In this document: in pieces, positions 7,701 through 16,123 of the stretch | Layout: every line of letters starts with the position of its first letter | How positions within the stretch are numbered: the first letter of the stretch is position 1 | Assembly (NCBI RefSeq): GCF_011839805.1 | Contig: NZ_VWPY01000009.1 | Location: 1 to 64,000 of the forward strand | DNA: 64,000 bases | From: Kineococcus rubinsiae | GTDB lineage: Bacteria; Actinomycetota; Actinomycetes; Actinomycetales; Kineococcaceae | Direction: 5' to 3' | The notes under the pieces: model-generated | Seen by the model: the letters and a program-made list of their open reading frames with translations, nothing else | Told to the model about the DNA's origin: nothing | The model's database searches: none | Position numbers and translations under genes: made by a program

Positions 7701-9641
7701 CACGACGTGCAGACGGAGGCGACCACGGTCGTCGGCGTCGGCGACATGAGCGGCGACGTGTTCGGCAACGGGATGCTGCTCTCGCAGCAGATCCGCCTCG
7801 TCGCCGCCTTCGACCACCGGCACGTGTTCCTCGACCCGGACCCCGAACCCGTTGCGGCGCACGCCGAGCGGCTGCGGTTGTTCGGCCTGCCGCGCTCGTC
7901 CTGGAACGACTACGACGCCTCGCTCATCTCCGCGGGCGGCGGCGTGTACCCGCGCACGGCGAAGGCGATCCCCGTCAGTGCGCCGGTGGCGCAGCGGCTC
8001 GGGTTGCCGGGGCCCACGAGCCTCAGCCCCGTCGACCTCGTCCAGGCGATCCTGCGCGCCCCGGTCGACCTGTTCTGGAACGGCGGGATCGGGACCTACG
8101 TCAAGGCCTCGACCGAGTCGCACGCGGACGTCGGGGACAAGGCGAACGACCCGGTGCGCATCGACGGCGGGGAACTGCGCGTCCGCGTCGTCGGCGAGGG
8201 CGGGAACCTGGGCCTCACCCAGCGCGGGCGCATCGAGGCCGCGTTCGCGGGCGTGAAGCTGAACACCGACGCCATCGACAACTCGGCGGGCGTGGACTGC
8301 AGCGACCACGAGGTCAACATCAAGATCCTCCTGGACCACCTCGTCTCGCAGGGCCACCTCGACGCCGCCGACCGCGACGCGACGCTGCTGCGGATGACCG
8401 ACGAGGTCGGCCGCCACGTCCTGCGGGACAACTACGAGCAGAACGTCCTGCTGTCGGTGGAGGGGACGTTCGCCACGGGCCTGCTGCCCGCGCACCGGCG
8501 CTTCCTCGAGGCGCTGCAGGCCTCCGGCCAGCTGGACCGCCGGCTCGAGGCGCTGCCGTCGTCGGCGGAGCTGGACCGCCGGGCCCGCGACGGGCGCGGG
8601 CTCACGATGCCGGAGCTCTCCGTCCTCGCCGCCTACGCCAAGATCTCGCTCGGGGCGGCCCTGCTCGCCAGCGGCCTGCCCGACGAGCTGTGGATGGCGC
8701 AGACGCTGCGCAGCTACTTCCCGGCGGAGCTCGCCGAGCGCTTCGGGGACAACTTCGTCGAGCACCCGCTGCGCCGCGAGATCGCCACCACCGTCGTCGT
8801 GAACCACGTCGTCGGCGTCGGCGGGCTGACGTTCGCGTTCCGCGCCGCGGAGGAGACCGGAAGCGACCTCGCCGACGTCGTGCGCGCGTTCGCCGTCACC
8901 CTCGCGGTGTTCGGCCTGCCCGAGCGGGCCGCCGCGGTGGAGGCCCTCGACGGCCGCGTCCCGGCCGAGGTCCAGTCGGGGGTGCGCCAGCAGCACCAGC
9001 GCCTCCTGGACCGCGGGGTGCGGTGGTTCCTGCACGCGCGGCCCGAGGGCATCGACGTGCCCACCGAGGTCGAGCGGTTCGCCGCCGTGGTCGCCGAGCT
9101 CGCGCCGCGGGTCCCGGAGCTGGCCGTGGGGGTCGACCGCGAGGTCGTGCTGCGCGAGGCCGCCGAGTACGAGGCGCAGGGCGTCGGGGCCGAGGAGGCG
9201 CTGCGCACCGCGGCGCTGCTGTCGGTCTACCCGCTGCTCGACGTCGCGGAGGTCGCGGCCGCCAGCGGGCGCGCCCCGGCCGACGTGGCCGCGACGTGGT
9301 TCACGATCTCCGAGCGCTACGGCATCGACTCGCTGCTCACGAGCATCTCGCGGCTGGAGCGCACCGACCGCTGGCAGGCCCTGGCCCGCGCCGCGCTGCG
9401 CGACGACCTGTACTCGGCGCTGCGCGACCTCACCGCGGCCGTGCACGCGCACGTCGCGGACGCCGGCGCCACGACGCCCTGGGACGCGGCGGCCGCCGTC
9501 GCCGCGTGGGAGGAGGCGCACGGCCCGGCGGTGCGCCGGGCCCGCTCCACGATGCAGGAGATCGAGGCGTCCGACCGCGCGGACCTCGCCTCCCTCTCGG
9601 TCGGCCTCCGGGTGCTGCGGACGGTGCTGCGCAACGGCTGA
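4716..9641 (+). CDS. gdh: NAD-specific glutamate dehydrogenase, large 180-kDa class
   Basis: This 1641-residue protein fits the large NAD-GDH class (about 1600 residues, homotetrameric, known from Streptomyces and mycobacteria), which converts L-glutamate and NAD to 2-oxoglutarate, ammonia and NADH in the cytoplasm. Regulatory N-terminal regions (including MPFLVDSLTAAL) precede the catalytic core from about residue 800. The core shows PTGAKGGFVAK with the catalytic lysine region near 865, NGGIGTYVKAS near 1122, and the nucleotide-binding GEGGNLGLTQRGR near 1160. I chose ATG 4716 because upstream in-frame codons run through the promoter-like gctagtgtcg and the divergent small gene. It would supply 2-oxoglutarate from the glutamate released by the hut operon at 56.7-63.4 kb; that link is inference. 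Confidence 0.96.
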   Translation: MPTSASEVRPLMRSASAARGAGWAQELPDALQPDTAAERLLLDYFSHTAVEDLADRDPGDLAQAVASHVVAGSRRRPGTTLVRGVEGEASGAGASRSTLEVVTDDMPFLVDSLTAALTRGGHAIHLLVHPRLAARRTDDGVLLDLHDVDTAAPSDLAESWIRIEVDRDGGPEVLEALVAELSSVLEDVRAAVRGWQPMRAKALQIADELQVDPPAGVGDDELRTAERFLRWMADDRFTFLGYREYDLQADGDDVVLAARPDTGLGVLAERPGRTSGRLRRLSGPVREKASEPQVLLVTKANARATVHRPSFLDYVGVKTFDASGRVTGERRFLGLFTSNAYTESVRRVPVVAEKVAEVLRRAGFGSSGHSAKDLLSILEWFPRDELLQAGVDSILDTAMAVLRLQERRRTRLFLRQDAYRRFMSCLVFLPRDRYSTRVGAGVEALLRDAFDGGSAESTLAVTESVLARLHVVVRARPGEELTDVDAAELEARVADAVRSWDDDLLDAARDQLGADAGAALARRWTRGVPGSYRADVPAEVAVGDLVRVEQLLAQVDASGDPSADPPPVLALRDAPDGEARTWRLASYRTSPVTLSAVLPVLADLGVEVTDERPHVVEREDGRRVWIYDVGLRLPVDVWHLDADPAAARDRFSEAFAAAWTQDAESDSLARLVLAGQLTWRQVAVLRALTRYLRQVGLAYSVDYVSGCLLANVALTRLLVRLFEARFAPTRAGHETERAETVDALVEETRGALDAVEGLDADRILRALLSVVLAVRRTNAYQKDAAGRPHPYLSFKLDPRGVAGMPDPAPHAEVWVYSPRVEGVHLRYGEVARGGLRWSDRREDFRTEVLGLVKAQIVKNAVIVPTGAKGGFVAKRLPDPAVDRDAWWAEGIASYRTFISGLLDVTDDLRTEGGRQVTVPPKDVVRYDGDDSYLVVAADKGTATFSDIANEIAVSRGFWLGDAFASGGSVGYDHKAMGITARGAWESVRRHFRELGHDVQTEATTVVGVGDMSGDVFGNGMLLSQQIRLVAAFDHRHVFLDPDPEPVAAHAERLRLFGLPRSSWNDYDASLISAGGGVYPRTAKAIPVSAPVAQRLGLPGPTSLSPVDLVQAILRAPVDLFWNGGIGTYVKASTESHADVGDKANDPVRIDGGELRVRVVGEGGNLGLTQRGRIEAAFAGVKLNTDAIDNSAGVDCSDHEVNIKILLDHLVSQGHLDAADRDATLLRMTDEVGRHVLRDNYEQNVLLSVEGTFATGLLPAHRRFLEALQASGQLDRRLEALPSSAELDRRARDGRGLTMPELSVLAAYAKISLGAALLASGLPDELWMAQTLRSYFPAELAERFGDNFVEHPLRREIATTVVVNHVVGVGGLTFAFRAAEETGSDLADVVRAFAVTLAVFGLPERAAAVEALDGRVPAEVQSGVRQQHQRLLDRGVRWFLHARPEGIDVPTEVERFAAVVAELAPRVPELAVGVDREVVLREAAEYEAQGVGAEEALRTAALLSVYPLLDVAEVAAASGRAPADVAATWFTISERYGIDSLLTSISRLERTDRWQALARAALRDDLYSALRDLTAAVHAHVADAGATTPWDAAAAVAAWEEAHGPAVRRARSTMQEIEASDRADLASLSVGLRVLRTVLRNG

Positions 9642-9668
9642 CGGCGCGCGGCGGGGGTGCCGTGCGGC

Positions 9669-11183
9669 TCAGCCGTCCCCGCGCTCGCGCCGCCAGCGCG
9701 AGCGGGCCTCCGCCTGGTCGGCGAGGAACAGCGCGTGCGACTCGTCGGCCCGGCGGGCGAGCTCCGGGACCGGGTCGACGGTCTCGCCGAGCAGCGGCCA
9801 CGCGGCCGCGTCGACGTCCGCGCCCGCTCCGGAGGCGGCCAGCCCGGCGAGCACCGCGCCGCGCGCCCCGACCTGGGCGGTCGAGGCGATCCGCAGCGGC
9901 CGGCCCAGCGTGCTGGCGATGATCTGCAGCCACGTGCGGCTGCGGACCCCGCCGCCGCACACGACCACCTCGCCCGTGGCGCCCAGGGCCTCCAGGCACT
10001 GCCGGGCCGTGTGCGCGAGGCTCTCGCACACCGCGCGCAGGACGTCGGCGGGTGTCGTGGTGAGCGACACCCCCAGCAGCTGACCGGTGGCGGCGGTGTC
10101 GACGAAGGGCGCGCGCTCGCCCGACGGTGACAGGTGGGGAAGGACGCGCACCCCGCCGCTGCCGCCGGCCGACTGCCGCAGCAGCGGGTCCAGGTCCTCG
10201 TGGCCGAGGCGCAGCAGCTGCAGCGCCCAGTCCAGCGTCGGGGTGCCGACCATGGCGGGCAGCATCCGCGACCAGCCCTGCGGCGTGGGGGTGCGCACCA
10301 GCATCCCGCCGCGGTCGAGCGCGGCGCCCGCGGCCACCCGCGCCGGCCCCGAGCACGCCAGGGCCGTGCCGAGCACCAGGACCGCGTCGCCGGGCCGCAC
10401 GAGGCCCGCGCCGACCTCGCAGGCGGGGATGTCGAACGGGCCCGCCGTCACCGGCGTGCCGGACGGCAGACCGAAGCGCTGCGCCGCAGCGGGACCGGAG
10501 CTCGCGCACGGCACCGGGGCCGTCACGGGGGCCAGGAGACCGGCCCGGTGCTCCAGGCCGCACAGCCGCAGCAGCCGGGGGTCGTACCCCGTCGCGAGCC
10601 CGTCCGTCGCGCCGTCCTCCGTGCCGTCCCCGGGAGGGCGCCCGAAGACCGCGGACGCGTCCGAGACGTCGGTGCAGCGCTCACCCGTGAGGGCCTGGAA
10701 CACCACGTCCTTGGCGTAGGCGGCGGTCGTGGCGCGGTCGAGCGTGCCCGGGTCGTGCTCGTCGAGCCACGCGAGCAGGCACGCCTGGACGCCGGGGAAG
10801 ACGGACGTGCCCGTGGACCGGGCGAGGCGGTCCGCCGTGCCGTCCTCCTGCCAGCGCCGCACGACGGCGGCGGAGCGGCCGTCCATCCACGTGATGCCCG
10901 GCGCCACGGGACGCCCGTCCGCGTCCACGAGCCAGCAGCCGTCGCCCTGCCCGGTCACGGACACCAGGGCGACCTCGCCGTCGACGGCGGACGTCAGCTG
11001 CCGAAGGACCGAGGCCACGGCCGCCACGACCGCTCCCGTGTCCTGCTCGGCGTGCTGCGGCCGCGGACGCTCCAGCGGCACGCGGTCGGACCGCACGCCC
11101 ACCTCGCGGCCGCGCTCGTCCAGCGCGACGGCCTTGACGACCGACGTGCCCACGTCGACCCCGACGAACAGCCGGCGGGCCAT
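9669..11183 (-). CDS. FGGY-family carbohydrate kinase
   Basis: A 504-residue kinase of the FGGY (xylulokinase/glycerol kinase) family, which phosphorylates a sugar or polyol using ATP. The N-terminal phosphate loop reads VGVDVGTSVVKAVALD. The substrate region includes ITWMDGRS, and the second-domain ATP-binding block GEVVVCGGGVRSRTW lies near residue 410. Length is normal. Xylulokinase, erythritol kinase and L-ribulokinase-like enzymes all share these motifs, so the substrate is open. No sugar transporter, isomerase or regulator is adjacent. The gene is divergent from pdtaS, with about 180 bases between starts. Confidence 0.85.
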   Translation of the reverse strand: MARRLFVGVDVGTSVVKAVALDERGREVGVRSDRVPLERPRPQHAEQDTGAVVAAVASVLRQLTSAVDGEVALVSVTGQGDGCWLVDADGRPVAPGITWMDGRSAAVVRRWQEDGTADRLARSTGTSVFPGVQACLLAWLDEHDPGTLDRATTAAYAKDVVFQALTGERCTDVSDASAVFGRPPGDGTEDGATDGLATGYDPRLLRLCGLEHRAGLLAPVTAPVPCASSGPAAAQRFGLPSGTPVTAGPFDIPACEVGAGLVRPGDAVLVLGTALACSGPARVAAGAALDRGGMLVRTPTPQGWSRMLPAMVGTPTLDWALQLLRLGHEDLDPLLRQSAGGSGGVRVLPHLSPSGERAPFVDTAATGQLLGVSLTTTPADVLRAVCESLAHTARQCLEALGATGEVVVCGGGVRSRTWLQIIASTLGRPLRIASTAQVGARGAVLAGLAASGAGADVDAAAWPLLGETVDPVPELARRADESHALFLADQAEARSRWRRERGDG

Positions 11184-11364
11184 CTCAGGCGCCGCCCGGG
11201 CGTGCGGCGGGCCGCCGCCGACGGCGGTCCCGCTGCGCGGCCCAGGACATGCGGGGGATCTTGTCACCCGCTCCGGGCCGCCCGTCCGGAGTCCCCGCCG
11301 GGCGGCTCCGCGGCCCGACGCGGGCGGGCGTCCCGTCCCGCGGCCCGGCCCGTAGTCTCTGCAG

Positions 11365-12882
11365 GTGCCCACCATGGCTGACCTGCTGCACTCGGAGACC
11401 CGCACGGGTGCGCCCGAGGCGGAGTGGCTGCGCCTGCTGGTGGGCGACTGGCAGCTCATCTCCGACCTGTCCTTCGCCGACCTCGTGCTGTGGGTGCCGT
11501 CCCACGACCGCCAGCACTTCGTGGCCGTGGCGCACTGCCGGCCCACCACGGGCCCGACCGTGCACTACGACGACGTCGTCGGGGCCGTCCTGGAGCGGGG
11601 CCGGCGCGCGCAGGTCGACACCACCTTCGACGAGGCGCGCAGCCTGCGCGGACGCGACCCGGAGTGGGACGACGACGTCCCCGTGCGCGAGGAGACGATT
11701 CCCGTGGTGCGCGAGGGCGTCGTGCTCGGCGTCCTGGCCCGCCACACCAACCTGGCCACGTCGCGGACGCCGAGCCGGCTGGAGCTCAACTACGTCAAGT
11801 GCGCCGACGACCTGACCCGGATGATCGCGGCCGGTGACTTCCCCCAGGTCTCCGCGCCCACCGGTCCCCGCCGCGGGGCGCCCCGCGTGGGCGACGGGAT
11901 GCTGCGCCTGGACGCGGACGGCGTCGTCACCTACGCCAGCCCCAACGCGCTGTCGGCCTTCCACCGCGCCGGGCTCATCGGGGAGCTGGTCGGGGCGAAC
12001 CTCGCGGAGGTGTCCTCGAGCCTCGCGGCCAGCCACCTGCCCGTGGACGAGTCGCTGCCGCTGGTCGTCACCGGCCGGGCGCCGTGGCGCACGGACCTGG
12101 AGACGGACGCCGCGACGCTGTCGATGCGGGCGATCCCGCTGACGCGCCGCGAGGCGGGCGGCCCGCCGGTGCGGGTGGCGGCGCTGCTGCTGGTCCGCGA
12201 CGTCTCGGAGCTGCGCCGTCGCGAGCGCGAGCTCATGACGAAGGACGCCACGATCCGCGAGGTCCACCACCGGGTGAAGAACAACCTGCAGACCGTCGCG
12301 GCGCTGCTGCGCCTGCAGGCCCGCCGGATCGAGTCGCCCGAGGGCCGCTCCGCCCTGCAGGAGGCCATGCGCCGGGTCGCGACCATCGCCCTGGTGCACG
12401 AGACGCTGTCGCAGGGCATCGACGAGCACGTCGACTTCGACCAGGTGCTCGACCGGTGCCTGATGCTCGCGGCCGAGGTCGCGATGGCGAACTCCGAGCG
12501 CGTGCGCACGGTGCGCGAGGGCAAGTTCGGGGAGCTGCGCCAGGAGGACGCCACGGCGCTAGCACTGGTGCTCACCGAGCTCGTGACCAACGCCGTCGAG
12601 CACGGCTTCGGCGGCGGCCGCGCCGGCACCGTGGTCGTGCGGGTCGAGCACCCCGAGGAGGACCGGTTGGAGGTCGTCGTCAGCGACGACGGTGTCGGCC
12701 TGCCCGACGACTTCCAGGCCGGCAGCTCGGGGCTCGGGACGCAGATCGTGCGCTCGCTGGTGGCCGGGGAGCTGCGCGGTCGGATGGACTTCGGCGCCAG
12801 CTCCACGGGGGGAACGGAGGTCCGCCTGGACCTGCGGGTGCGCCGGGGACCCGCGTCCATCGGCAGCGTCCGGACGCCCTGA
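11365..12882 (+). CDS. pdtaS: sensor histidine kinase PdtaS
   Basis: A 505-residue cytosolic histidine kinase. Residues 1-160 are the GAF-like N domain (TMADLLHS, WQLISDLSFADLVLWV), 170-290 a PAS domain, then a HisKA_2 dimerisation domain with EVHHRVKNNLQTV; the phospho-acceptor would be His302. The C-terminal HATPase shows the N-box LTELVTNAVEHGF and the G-box DDGVGLP. This is the PdtaS architecture, and mycobacterial pdtaS lies beside whiB1, as here. PdtaS phosphorylates the RNA-binding antiterminator PdtaR, which is not in this window. The GTG at 11365 follows tagtct at 11353-11358 by six bases, so the mRNA is probably leaderless. Confidence 0.93.
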   Translation: MPTMADLLHSETRTGAPEAEWLRLLVGDWQLISDLSFADLVLWVPSHDRQHFVAVAHCRPTTGPTVHYDDVVGAVLERGRRAQVDTTFDEARSLRGRDPEWDDDVPVREETIPVVREGVVLGVLARHTNLATSRTPSRLELNYVKCADDLTRMIAAGDFPQVSAPTGPRRGAPRVGDGMLRLDADGVVTYASPNALSAFHRAGLIGELVGANLAEVSSSLAASHLPVDESLPLVVTGRAPWRTDLETDAATLSMRAIPLTRREAGGPPVRVAALLLVRDVSELRRRERELMTKDATIREVHHRVKNNLQTVAALLRLQARRIESPEGRSALQEAMRRVATIALVHETLSQGIDEHVDFDQVLDRCLMLAAEVAMANSERVRTVREGKFGELRQEDATALALVLTELVTNAVEHGFGGGRAGTVVVRVEHPEEDRLEVVVSDDGVGLPDDFQAGSSGLGTQIVRSLVAGELRGRMDFGASSTGGTEVRLDLRVRRGPASIGSVRTP

Positions 12883-12938
12883 GCCGTGCCGACCGCGACG
12901 GGCGCGCCTGGTCGGGACGAGAGGTGCCCGGACGTGCC

Positions 12939-12973
12939 GATCGCCCCGAGCCGCGGGAGCGGACGGGGCGATC
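12939..12973. terminator. bidirectional terminator between pdtaS and whiB1
   Basis: gatcgccccg (12939-12948) pairs perfectly with cggggcgatc (12964-12973) around a 15-base loop. It sits in the gap between two convergent genes and could stop transcription from both sides. Confidence 0.7.
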
Positions 12974-13062
12974 AGGTCGTGCGGTGGAGCCCGCACCCGC
13001 GGGGGGTGCGAGGAGAGGTCGTCGCGGAGCTGCTGCCCCGCAACGGACCTCGAGGTGCTGCG

Positions 13063-13311
13063 TCAGCTCGCGCGGCGGGCGCGGGCAGCGCGGCGCTTGA
13101 GGGCGCGGCGCTCGTCTTCCGACATGCCGCCCCAGACGCCGGCGTCCTGGCCGGTCTCCAGCGCCCACTTGAGGCAGGAGTCGACCACGTCGCAGCGACG
13201 GCAGACAGCCTTGGCCTCCTCGATCTGGAGGATGGCCGGCCCGGTGTTCCCGATGGGGAAGAACAGCTCGGGGTCTTCGTCGAGGCAGGCGGATCGGTGG
13301 CGCCAGTCCAT
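13063..13311 (-). CDS. whiB1: WhiB1-type iron-sulfur transcription factor
   Basis: An 82-residue WhiB-family regulator. Cys9, Cys37, Cys40 and Cys46 form the Fe-S ligand set (C-x27-C-x2-C-x5-C), followed by the GVWGG turn and a basic DNA-binding tail (RRALKRRAARARR). The MDWRH start, length and cysteine positions match mycobacterial WhiB1, an essential NO-responsive 4Fe-4S protein that binds the principal sigma factor. ATG at 13311 is chosen over the longer frame because aaggag sits about ten bases upstream and WhiB1 proteins begin there. Convergence with pdtaS is conserved. Confidence 0.95.
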   Translation of the reverse strand: MDWRHRSACLDEDPELFFPIGNTGPAILQIEEAKAVCRRCDVVDSCLKWALETGQDAGVWGGMSEDERRALKRRAARARRAS

Positions 13312-13650
13312 GGGGTGTTCACTCCTTCTAGCGGTAGCGGTCTCAGTGCGCGTGACAGACCCGCGGGGACGGGCTGCCACACTGATCCCTGAGCACCGGC
13401 TGCGCCGGCGGTGCCGGGACGCACGTCCCCAGGACGAGGAAGCTGTTCCTGGGGCTGACGTGCGTCGGGGATCGCGTCGAACCCAGGGTCACACTCTCAA
13501 GCGCGTCCCACAAGGGGTGGGCCGCGCTAGGTCGTGGGGAGATCGTGTCGGGTTCGTCACATGGTCGTAACACGCAGGACCCCTCCCGGCAATCCCGGAG
13601 CTGACCCCCAGTCGGGGGACAGCCTGTCGTGGTGGTCGTACCGTGCTCCC
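13312..13650. promoter_or_regulatory. intergenic region between whiB1 and a membrane-protein gene
   Basis: About 340 bases between divergent genes. It carries the whiB1 ribosome-binding site (aaggag), a large hairpin described separately at 13418-13466, and presumably promoters for both genes. I find no additional gene. No clear CRP palindrome (TGTGA-N6-TCACA) is present, although scattered half-sites such as gtcaca occur. Confidence 0.5.
13418..13466. promoter_or_regulatory. long inverted repeat upstream of whiB1
   Basis: gacgcacgt (13418-13426) pairs with acgtgcgtc (13458-13466), and ccccagga (13427-13434) pairs with tcctgggg (13447-13454), with a three-base bulge and a 12-base loop. This gives 17 base pairs, 107-155 bases before the whiB1 start. 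It could be a structured whiB1 leader or a terminator/operator. Confidence 0.55.
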
Positions 13651-14049
13651 GTGCCGTCCAAGCCTGAGGCCTCCGGCCACCGCCCGCCACTGCTGGTCGC
13701 CGTCGCCGCGCTCGTCGCGCTGGAGTCCCTGACCCTGGTCGCCGCCGCCGCCTACGAGGTCGAGGGGCTCCTCGCGGGGAAGGAGGCCGTCGACCCGGTG
13801 GCCGCCGGCGCCCTCGCCGCGGTCGCCCTCCTGCTCGCCGCCGGGCTGGCCCTCTGCGCCCGGGGCCTGCTGCGCGGGGCGGCGTGGTCGCGCTCACCGG
13901 TCATCGTGTGGCAGCTGCTCCAGCTCGCCGCCGGGCTGCCCGCCTTCAGCGGCGGCAGCGCCTGGCTCGGCGTGCTGATCGGCCTGCCGCCCGTCCTCGT
14001 GCTCGTCGGGCTGTTCCTGCGGCCGGTCGCCGCCGCGACCTCCCGCTGA
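13651..14049 (+). CDS. small four-helix membrane protein
   Basis: A 132-residue protein with four hydrophobic segments: about residues 14-34, 45-70, 80-103 and 108-126. The short cytoplasmic N terminus reads MPSKPEASGHRPP. Conserved actinobacterial membrane proteins of this size are common and uncharacterised; I cannot name a function. GTG 13651 is chosen because the first membrane segment follows shortly after and upstream codons look non-coding. It is convergent with sigF. Confidence 0.75.
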   Translation: MPSKPEASGHRPPLLVAVAALVALESLTLVAAAAYEVEGLLAGKEAVDPVAAGALAAVALLLAAGLALCARGLLRGAAWSRSPVIVWQLLQLAAGLPAFSGGSAWLGVLIGLPPVLVLVGLFLRPVAAATSR

Positions 14050-14103
14050 CCCGGCAGCTCCGCTGGACCGGCACCTCCTGCTGAACCGCCGGGGCGCAGC
14101 GGG

Positions 14104-14991
14104 TCAGCCGTCCTCCTCGCCCAGGGCCTCGCGCAGCTCGGCGAGCGTCCGCGCCAGCAACCGGGAGACGTGCATCTGCGAGATGCCCACCTCCGCCGCG
14201 ATCTGCGCCTGCGACATGCCGCGCACGAAGCGGAGCGCGAGGATGCGGCGCTCGCGGGGGGCCAGCGAGACCAGCAGCGGGCGCAGCGCCTCGCGGTTCT
14301 CGACGTTGAGCAGCCGGTCGTCCAGGCTGCCCAGCGACGCCACCGGCGACGTGGGGGACCCGGTGTCCAGCGGCAGCGTCGTGTAGGCGTTCGCCGACTC
14401 CAGGACCTCCACGACCTCGTCGGCCTCGCGGCCCGTGCGGGCCGCCAGCTCCGCGACGGTCGGGGCCCGGCCCAGCTCGTGCGTCAGCGCCTCGCGGGCG
14501 TCGGCGAGGCTGCGTCCCGCCTCCTGCCAGCGCCGCGGCACGCGCATCGCCCAGCCGCGGTCGCGGAAGTGCCGCTTGATCTCCCCGAGCATCGTCGGGA
14601 CGGCGTAGGCGCCGAACGGCACGCCGCGCTCCGGGTCGAAGCGGTCGACGGCCTTCAGCAGCCCGATCGTGGCGACCTGCACCAGGTCGTCGTGCGGTTC
14701 CCCGCGGCCCAGGAAGCGCGCCGCTAGGTGCTCGGCCAGGGGGAGGTGGCGGTGGACCAGCTCGTCGCGCAGCGCGCGGCGGTCGGGGGAGCCCTCCGGC
14801 AGGCTGGCCAGGCGCGCCAGCAGCGGGGCCGGGTCGTCGTCGGGCGCGGGCCGTGCCGCCGGCGGGGAGGTGCGCTCCGCGACCCGCTCCTCGCCCGGAC
14901 CGCCCTGCTGCTGCTCGCCGGGGCGCGCCGGGCGCCCGCCGGGGCCGTCGCCGTCGGACGCCGTGCGCGTCGTCGGCGCGTCGGCGTTCAC
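14104..14991 (-). CDS. sigF: SigF/SigB-family alternative sigma factor
   Basis: A 295-residue sigma-70 group 3 protein of the SigB/SigF/SigG class. Region 2 contains HDDLVQVATIGLLKAVDRFDPERG and GEIKRHFRDRGWAMRVPR, region 3 ALTHELGRAPTVAELA, and region 4 the helix-turn-helix MSQAQIAAEVGISQMHVSRLL. The first 60 or so residues are a Gly/Pro/Glu-rich extension. Its GTG start overlaps the stop of the upstream rsbW gene by GTGA, so sigma and anti-sigma factor are translationally coupled, as in mycobacterial usfX-sigF. The likely role is general stress response. No anti-anti-sigma gene is adjacent. Confidence 0.92.
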   Translation of the reverse strand: MNADAPTTRTASDGDGPGGRPARPGEQQQGGPGEERVAERTSPPAARPAPDDDPAPLLARLASLPEGSPDRRALRDELVHRHLPLAEHLAARFLGRGEPHDDLVQVATIGLLKAVDRFDPERGVPFGAYAVPTMLGEIKRHFRDRGWAMRVPRRWQEAGRSLADAREALTHELGRAPTVAELAARTGREADEVVEVLESANAYTTLPLDTGSPTSPVASLGSLDDRLLNVENREALRPLLVSLAPRERRILALRFVRGMSQAQIAAEVGISQMHVSRLLARTLAELREALGEEDG

Positions 14992-15425
14992 CGGACCCCC
15001 GCGGCGGATCCCGTCGTCGTCCCGGCGGTGCGGGTGTGGCGCAGCACGATCCACGCGCCCTCGGTGGACGTGCCCGTGAAGACCTCGCCGACCAGGGCCT
15101 CCAGGACGGCCCACGCGAAGCTCGAGCGCTCGGGCAGCTCCCGGGCCGGCCCGCGGACCTCGACCTCCAGGCTGCCCTCGCCGAGGCGGAAGGTGGCGAC
15201 GAGGTCCTGGTCGGTCGCGGCCGGGTCCAGCAGCAGCGTGCAGGCCTCGTCCACCGCGATCCGCAGGTCCTCGATCTCGTCGAGCGTGAGGTCGAGCCGG
15301 GCGGCCAGTCCGGCGCTCGCGGTGCGCACCACGGTGAGGTAGGCCGGGTCGGCCGGGACGCGCAGCTCCACCAGGTCGGTACCGGCCTCGGCGTGCGCGG
15401 TTCCGTGGGCGAGGGGGGTCGACAC
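14988..15425 (-). CDS. rsbW: RsbW-type anti-sigma factor (serine kinase fold)
   Basis: A 145-residue GHKL-fold protein of the RsbW/SpoIIAB/UsfX group. The N-box appears as DEIEDLRIAVDEACTLLL near residues 55-72. The C-terminal half (FAWAVLEALVGEVF, WIVLRHTR) is weaker than in kinases with a full G1/G2 set. It should bind the adjacent SigF and keep it inactive. GTG 15425 has gagga nine bases upstream. The long frame reaching further upstream runs antisense through the acetyltransferase gene and is rejected. Confidence 0.9.
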   Translation of the reverse strand: MSTPLAHGTAHAEAGTDLVELRVPADPAYLTVVRTASAGLAARLDLTLDEIEDLRIAVDEACTLLLDPAATDQDLVATFRLGEGSLEVEVRGPARELPERSSFAWAVLEALVGEVFTGTSTEGAWIVLRHTRTAGTTTGSAAGVR

Positions 15426-15538
15426 GTGAGGGTCCTCTCGGGTGCTCCGGCAGGTCCGGGCCGGTGGTGGTGGTGGGGCGTCCGTCGTGCTGTGAGCAGC
15501 TTGGCAGACGCGGAGCGTCCCCCGCGCGTGACGGTGGG

Positions 15539-16096
15539 TCACATGGTGGTCAGGTCCGCCAACCCGGCGCCGTCGAGGCGCCACACCGTCCACTCGTCCT
15601 GCGGGGCCGCGCCCAGCGAGCGGTAGAAGGCGTGCGCCGAGGTGTTCCAGTCCAGCACCCACCACTCGAGCCTCCCGAACCCGCGCTCGTGGCACAGCCG
15701 GCCCATCTCGGCGAAGAAGGCCCGGCCGATGCCGAGGCGACGGTGCTCGGGGCGGACGAAGAGGTCCTCCAGCCACATCCCCGCCCGCCCCTGCCACGTC
15801 GAGAAGGTGGTGTACCACAACGCCATCCCCGCCACCTCCGGACCGGTGGGGGTGTCCACCTCGGCGAGCAGGCAGCCCACCCCGGTGCCGCCTGCGAGGG
15901 CGCGGTCGAAGTCCCCGGCGGTCGCGGTGGCCGCGTCCGGCTCCTCCTCGTAGGCCGCGAGCTCGCGCACCAGCGCGGCGATGACCGCGCCGTCTCCGGG
16001 ACCGGCCGTGCGCAGCCGGAACGTCGGCGTCGTCGCGGGTGGCGTGGACGACGGCGTGGACGACGGCGGGGGAGGAGTCGGTGCCGTGGAGGACAT
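15539..16096 (-). CDS. GNAT-family N-acetyltransferase
   Basis: A 185-residue acetyltransferase. The acetyl-CoA pyrophosphate loop is RPEHRRLGIGRAFF near residues 116-129, preceded by GMWLEDLFV and followed by RLEWWVLDWN and the late FYRSLGA motif. This arrangement (ELAAYEEEP near the N terminus, WLEDLFV before the loop) matches the diamine/thialysine N-acetyltransferase subgroup, so a small amine is the likely acceptor. Residues 1-25 are Ser/Pro/Thr-rich and probably disordered. It stands alone between sigF-rsbW and the FtsK-like gene. Confidence 0.88.
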   Translation of the reverse strand: MSSTAPTPPPPSSTPSSTPPATTPTFRLRTAGPGDGAVIAALVRELAAYEEEPDAATATAGDFDRALAGGTGVGCLLAEVDTPTGPEVAGMALWYTTFSTWQGRAGMWLEDLFVRPEHRRLGIGRAFFAEMGRLCHERGFGRLEWWVLDWNTSAHAFYRSLGAAPQDEWTVWRLDGAGLADLTTM

Positions 16097-16123
16097 GCGT
16101 CCACGGTAGGGGCGCCGGGGTCC

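Noticed and set aside
5559-9521. 1320-codon minus-strand frame inside the glutamate dehydrogenase gene
   Set aside because: The plus strand encodes a clear NAD-GDH throughout. Long antisense frames are expected at 75% GC because stop codons are rare.
13312-13650. CRP-type site upstream of whiB1, known in mycobacteria
   Set aside because: Only isolated half-sites occur; no TGTGA-N6-TCACA palindrome was found.
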